Shown one piece after another: positions 62,543 to 64,000 of a DNA stretch of 64,000 bases. The translations under genes and the position numbers were made by a program. The notes beneath the pieces were generated by a model that worked only from the letters and a program-made list of their open reading frames with translations, did no database searches and was not told the origin of the DNA. The first letter of the stretch is position 1; every line of letters starts with the position of its first letter. The DNA is from Colwellia sp. 75C3. Its GTDB lineage: Bacteria > Pseudomonadota > Gammaproteobacteria > Enterobacterales > Alteromonadaceae. The stretch is from NCBI RefSeq assembly GCF_002836255.1, contig NZ_PJAU01000054.1, forward strand, positions 1-64,000, read 5' to 3'.

Positions 62543-63157
62543 TTAGGTACTAACGTTAATAGTCCGTTGTATTGATGCTTGACTCACACTGACCTCTATT
62601 CCTATCTCTCTTGATGTTAAGCCCTCACCATGTAACTTCATTATCCGTAAATGAATAACCTCAGTGATAGCATTAGGAAGACCAAAAGCAACAGCATAAC
62701 CATTTTTAGCTTCTTTCTTTTTAGCGATGGAAGGTCTATGTATGGGTAGTGTTGTTTTTCTTTTTTTATGAACAACGGGAGCCGTTGATGAAATTGGTTC
62801 GAGTATTTGTGCTGTATTTTTTTGTTCGATCAATAGCGGTATCGCTTTACTCAGTGCTTTTTCTACAGCACGCGTAATGATATCTTCAAGTTCATCATGA
62901 GTTAGAGTAACTGTGTTATTTTTTTTAGATGTTTTACTAGATGATTTCACAGCGACATACTGCGACTTTTTAACTAACTTATTCTGAGACACCTTAGATA
63001 ACGGGCCAAAAACAGCTATTAACTCAGTAGTGTCAATTTGTGGATTACCTAACGTATCACGTATAATAGTTAGCTTTCCGCTAGCTATGTATCGCTGAAT
63101 TGTTCTTCGTGATTTCTTTACTAGTAATGCGCTATCAGTGATATTGTGAATAGCCAT
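62543..63157 (-). CDS. HTH DNA-binding protein of unknown role
   Basis: 204 residues. The N-terminus (ITDSALLVKKSRRTIQRYIASGKLTIIRDTLGNPQID) is a MerR/excisionase-like HTH. The middle is a lysine-rich linker with a helical piece (LTHDELEDIITRAVEKALSKAIPLLIEQ). The C-terminus (IHLRIMKLHGEGLTSREIGIEVSVSQASIQRTI) is a second, resolvase-like HTH. Two HTH units with a long flexible linker recall replication or partition proteins and phage/plasmid regulators. No other mobile-element gene is visible, so the role is open. Confidence 0.6.
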   Translation of the reverse strand: MAIHNITDSALLVKKSRRTIQRYIASGKLTIIRDTLGNPQIDTTELIAVFGPLSKVSQNKLVKKSQYVAVKSSSKTSKKNNTVTLTHDELEDIITRAVEKALSKAIPLLIEQKNTAQILEPISSTAPVVHKKRKTTLPIHRPSIAKKKEAKNGYAVAFGLPNAITEVIHLRIMKLHGEGLTSREIGIEVSVSQASIQRTINVST

Positions 63158-63316
63158 ACGACACCTTTTTCATTGTTATTTTACTGCGACATATTAGATG
63201 CTTTGATGAGAGGAGAGTCAATACGAGAACAGAGAAAATTAATACTATTGTTGGATTTGGTACTAAAAACTTTAATGCCGCCTTTTAATTAATTATAAAG
63301 CCGAATTAAAGTAGTT

Positions 63317-63351
63317 AGCTTAAATGAGTTGTTTCGTTACTCATTTAAGCT
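63317..63351 (-). terminator. Strong hairpin after the 2-selenouridine synthase gene
   Basis: AGCTTAAATGAGT (63317-63329) pairs perfectly with ACTCATTTAAGCT (63339-63351) around nine bases. It lies about 105 bases beyond the synthase stop on the minus strand. Confidence 0.6.
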
Positions 63352-63455
63352 TAATCGATTTAGTTAATATAAATTACAATAGATGAAGTTAAAGTGAAAT
63401 ATGATTTTTAAATTTACTGATACCGTAGAACTGAGCAGATCATGAAAATTAGGTT

Positions 63456-64000
63456 TTAGTCATCGTGTAAAAAAGCTAAACATTCCGCATTATTACCACG
63501 AAATATAACTCTCTCGGCTTTTAGACCTAACTGATATTGATACATAGGATCATAGTATTCGCTAAGCAAAGGTTTTAACCAATCCAAGTGATATTGCTGT
63601 TGACCCTTTTGCTGCTGAGTTAACGCTGCACTCTGTATTTCTTTTAATTGCCCATAACGCTCTGTACCCATGCGTTTTCGTACTTTGAATAAACCATGCT
63701 GCAAATATTCACTGAAGGCGATAAAACCTTGCTCAACACCATAAGCAGCTTGGTACTGTGCTGTCATTTTTATAATGTATTCTTGATAAATCTGCTCAAG
63801 TCGATAGTCTAAGCTTTCTTCAATCACCACTATTGGCGCCAATACCATCGCTTTGCGTAAACTTTCAGGTAAATGAACCCCACCTATTGCCCTGCCTTCA
63901 TCTTCTAGGATCAACCGTTGATCTAAAGAAAAGTTACCCCTGATGTATTGCTCAGCCAGTTTATTTTCAAAATTTATTTGATTTGCTTGCGGTGTAACGA
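63456..64000 (-). CDS. selU: tRNA 2-selenouridine synthase, C-terminal part (5' end beyond window)
   Basis: The frame is open from the window edge (64000) to the stop at 63456, giving 181 residues of the C-terminal region. [74 protein letters not shown] is typical of SelU/MnmH after its P-loop. The rhodanese domain and P-loop are outside. The enzyme swaps sulfur for selenium in 2-thiouridine at tRNA position 34. The internal TTG at 63914 is not the real start. Confidence 0.85.
   Translation of the reverse strand, partial: VTPQANQINFENKLAEQYIRGNFSLDQRLILEDEGRAIGGVHLPESLRKAMVLAPIVVIEESLDYRLEQIYQEYIIKMTAQYQAAYGVEQGFIAFSEYLQHGLFKVRKRMGTERYGQLKEIQSAALTQQQKGQQQYHLDWLKPLLSEYYDPMYQYQLGLKAERVIFRGNNAECLAFLHDD

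Noticed and set aside
1..64000. CRISPR array, tRNA, rRNA, complete insertion sequence or prophage
   Set aside because: No regularly spaced repeats, cloverleaf-like sequences or transposase/integrase ORFs were seen on either strand.

Overview
The window looks like chromosomal DNA of a marine gammaproteobacterium of the Colwellia/Thalassotalea type (Alteromonadales). It is AT-rich, and carries a subtilisin and an M9 collagenase-type protease that both end in PPC domains, an LpxR-type lipid A deacylase, many LysR/AraC/MocR regulators and c-di-GMP enzymes. This assignment is an inference from gene content; no rRNA, tRNA or CRISPR array was seen.

Layout. 1-6185 (minus) is the 5' part of a giant secreted DUF11-repeat protein that runs off the left edge. 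6186-7168 is non-coding and holds a MITE-like element. 7169-9505 encodes a three-domain fusion of cysteine desulfurase, persulfide-dioxygenase-like metallo-hydrolase and rhodanese. 9.7-14.3 kb holds an exported lipase-like pair, an HdeD-like membrane protein and LpxR. 14.4-17.3 kb is a LysR regulator divergent from a glutaredoxin/hydrolase pair, plus a second glutaredoxin-like gene. 17.6-19.7 kb is an AraC regulator with a PAS-GGDEF protein. 19.7-22.9 kb is an SDR / HxlR / double-cupin locus that contains a duplicated ~180-bp promoter segment around an inserted small membrane protein gene. 23.5-24.9 kb is a truncated globin with its reductase.

25.0-29.7 kb is a bufferin-type (BufA1-BufB-BufC-DoxX) copper-related RiPP operon preceded by YHS and thioredoxin genes and a divergent AraC regulator. 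A headless LysR pseudogene follows. 30.5-35.3 kb has a periplasmic solute-binding-like protein, an M50 membrane protease, and an EamA transporter divergent from a MocR regulator across a perfect 15-bp inverted repeat. 35.4-39.7 kb is a reactive-carbonyl-type operon (CurA-like reductase, Fe-alcohol dehydrogenase, DJ-1/PfpI protein) divergent from a LysR regulator across a 27-bp palindrome. 39.9-49.1 kb holds a TrmH methyltransferase, two abutting gene fossils, the subtilisin, a DnaQ-like exonuclease, several exported proteins and the collagenase-like protease.

49.4-56.9 kb is an export module: HlyD-type adaptor, ABC ATPase and MacB/FtsX permease, followed by an NtrC/NtrY-type two-component pair, with a sigma-54 promoter and paired upstream sites before the adaptor. 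57.2-62.5 kb has a 1539-aa propeller-PAS-GGDEF-EAL sensor and a DnaJ-related protein. The right edge holds an HTH protein of unknown role and the C-terminal part of tRNA 2-selenouridine synthase.

The most notable signals are the triple sulfur-enzyme fusion, the extended bufferin operon, the duplicated hxlR-cupin promoter, and two unrelated genes (a solute-binding protein and a PD40 protein) sitting in segments that share the same boundary sequences and look like gene cassettes.
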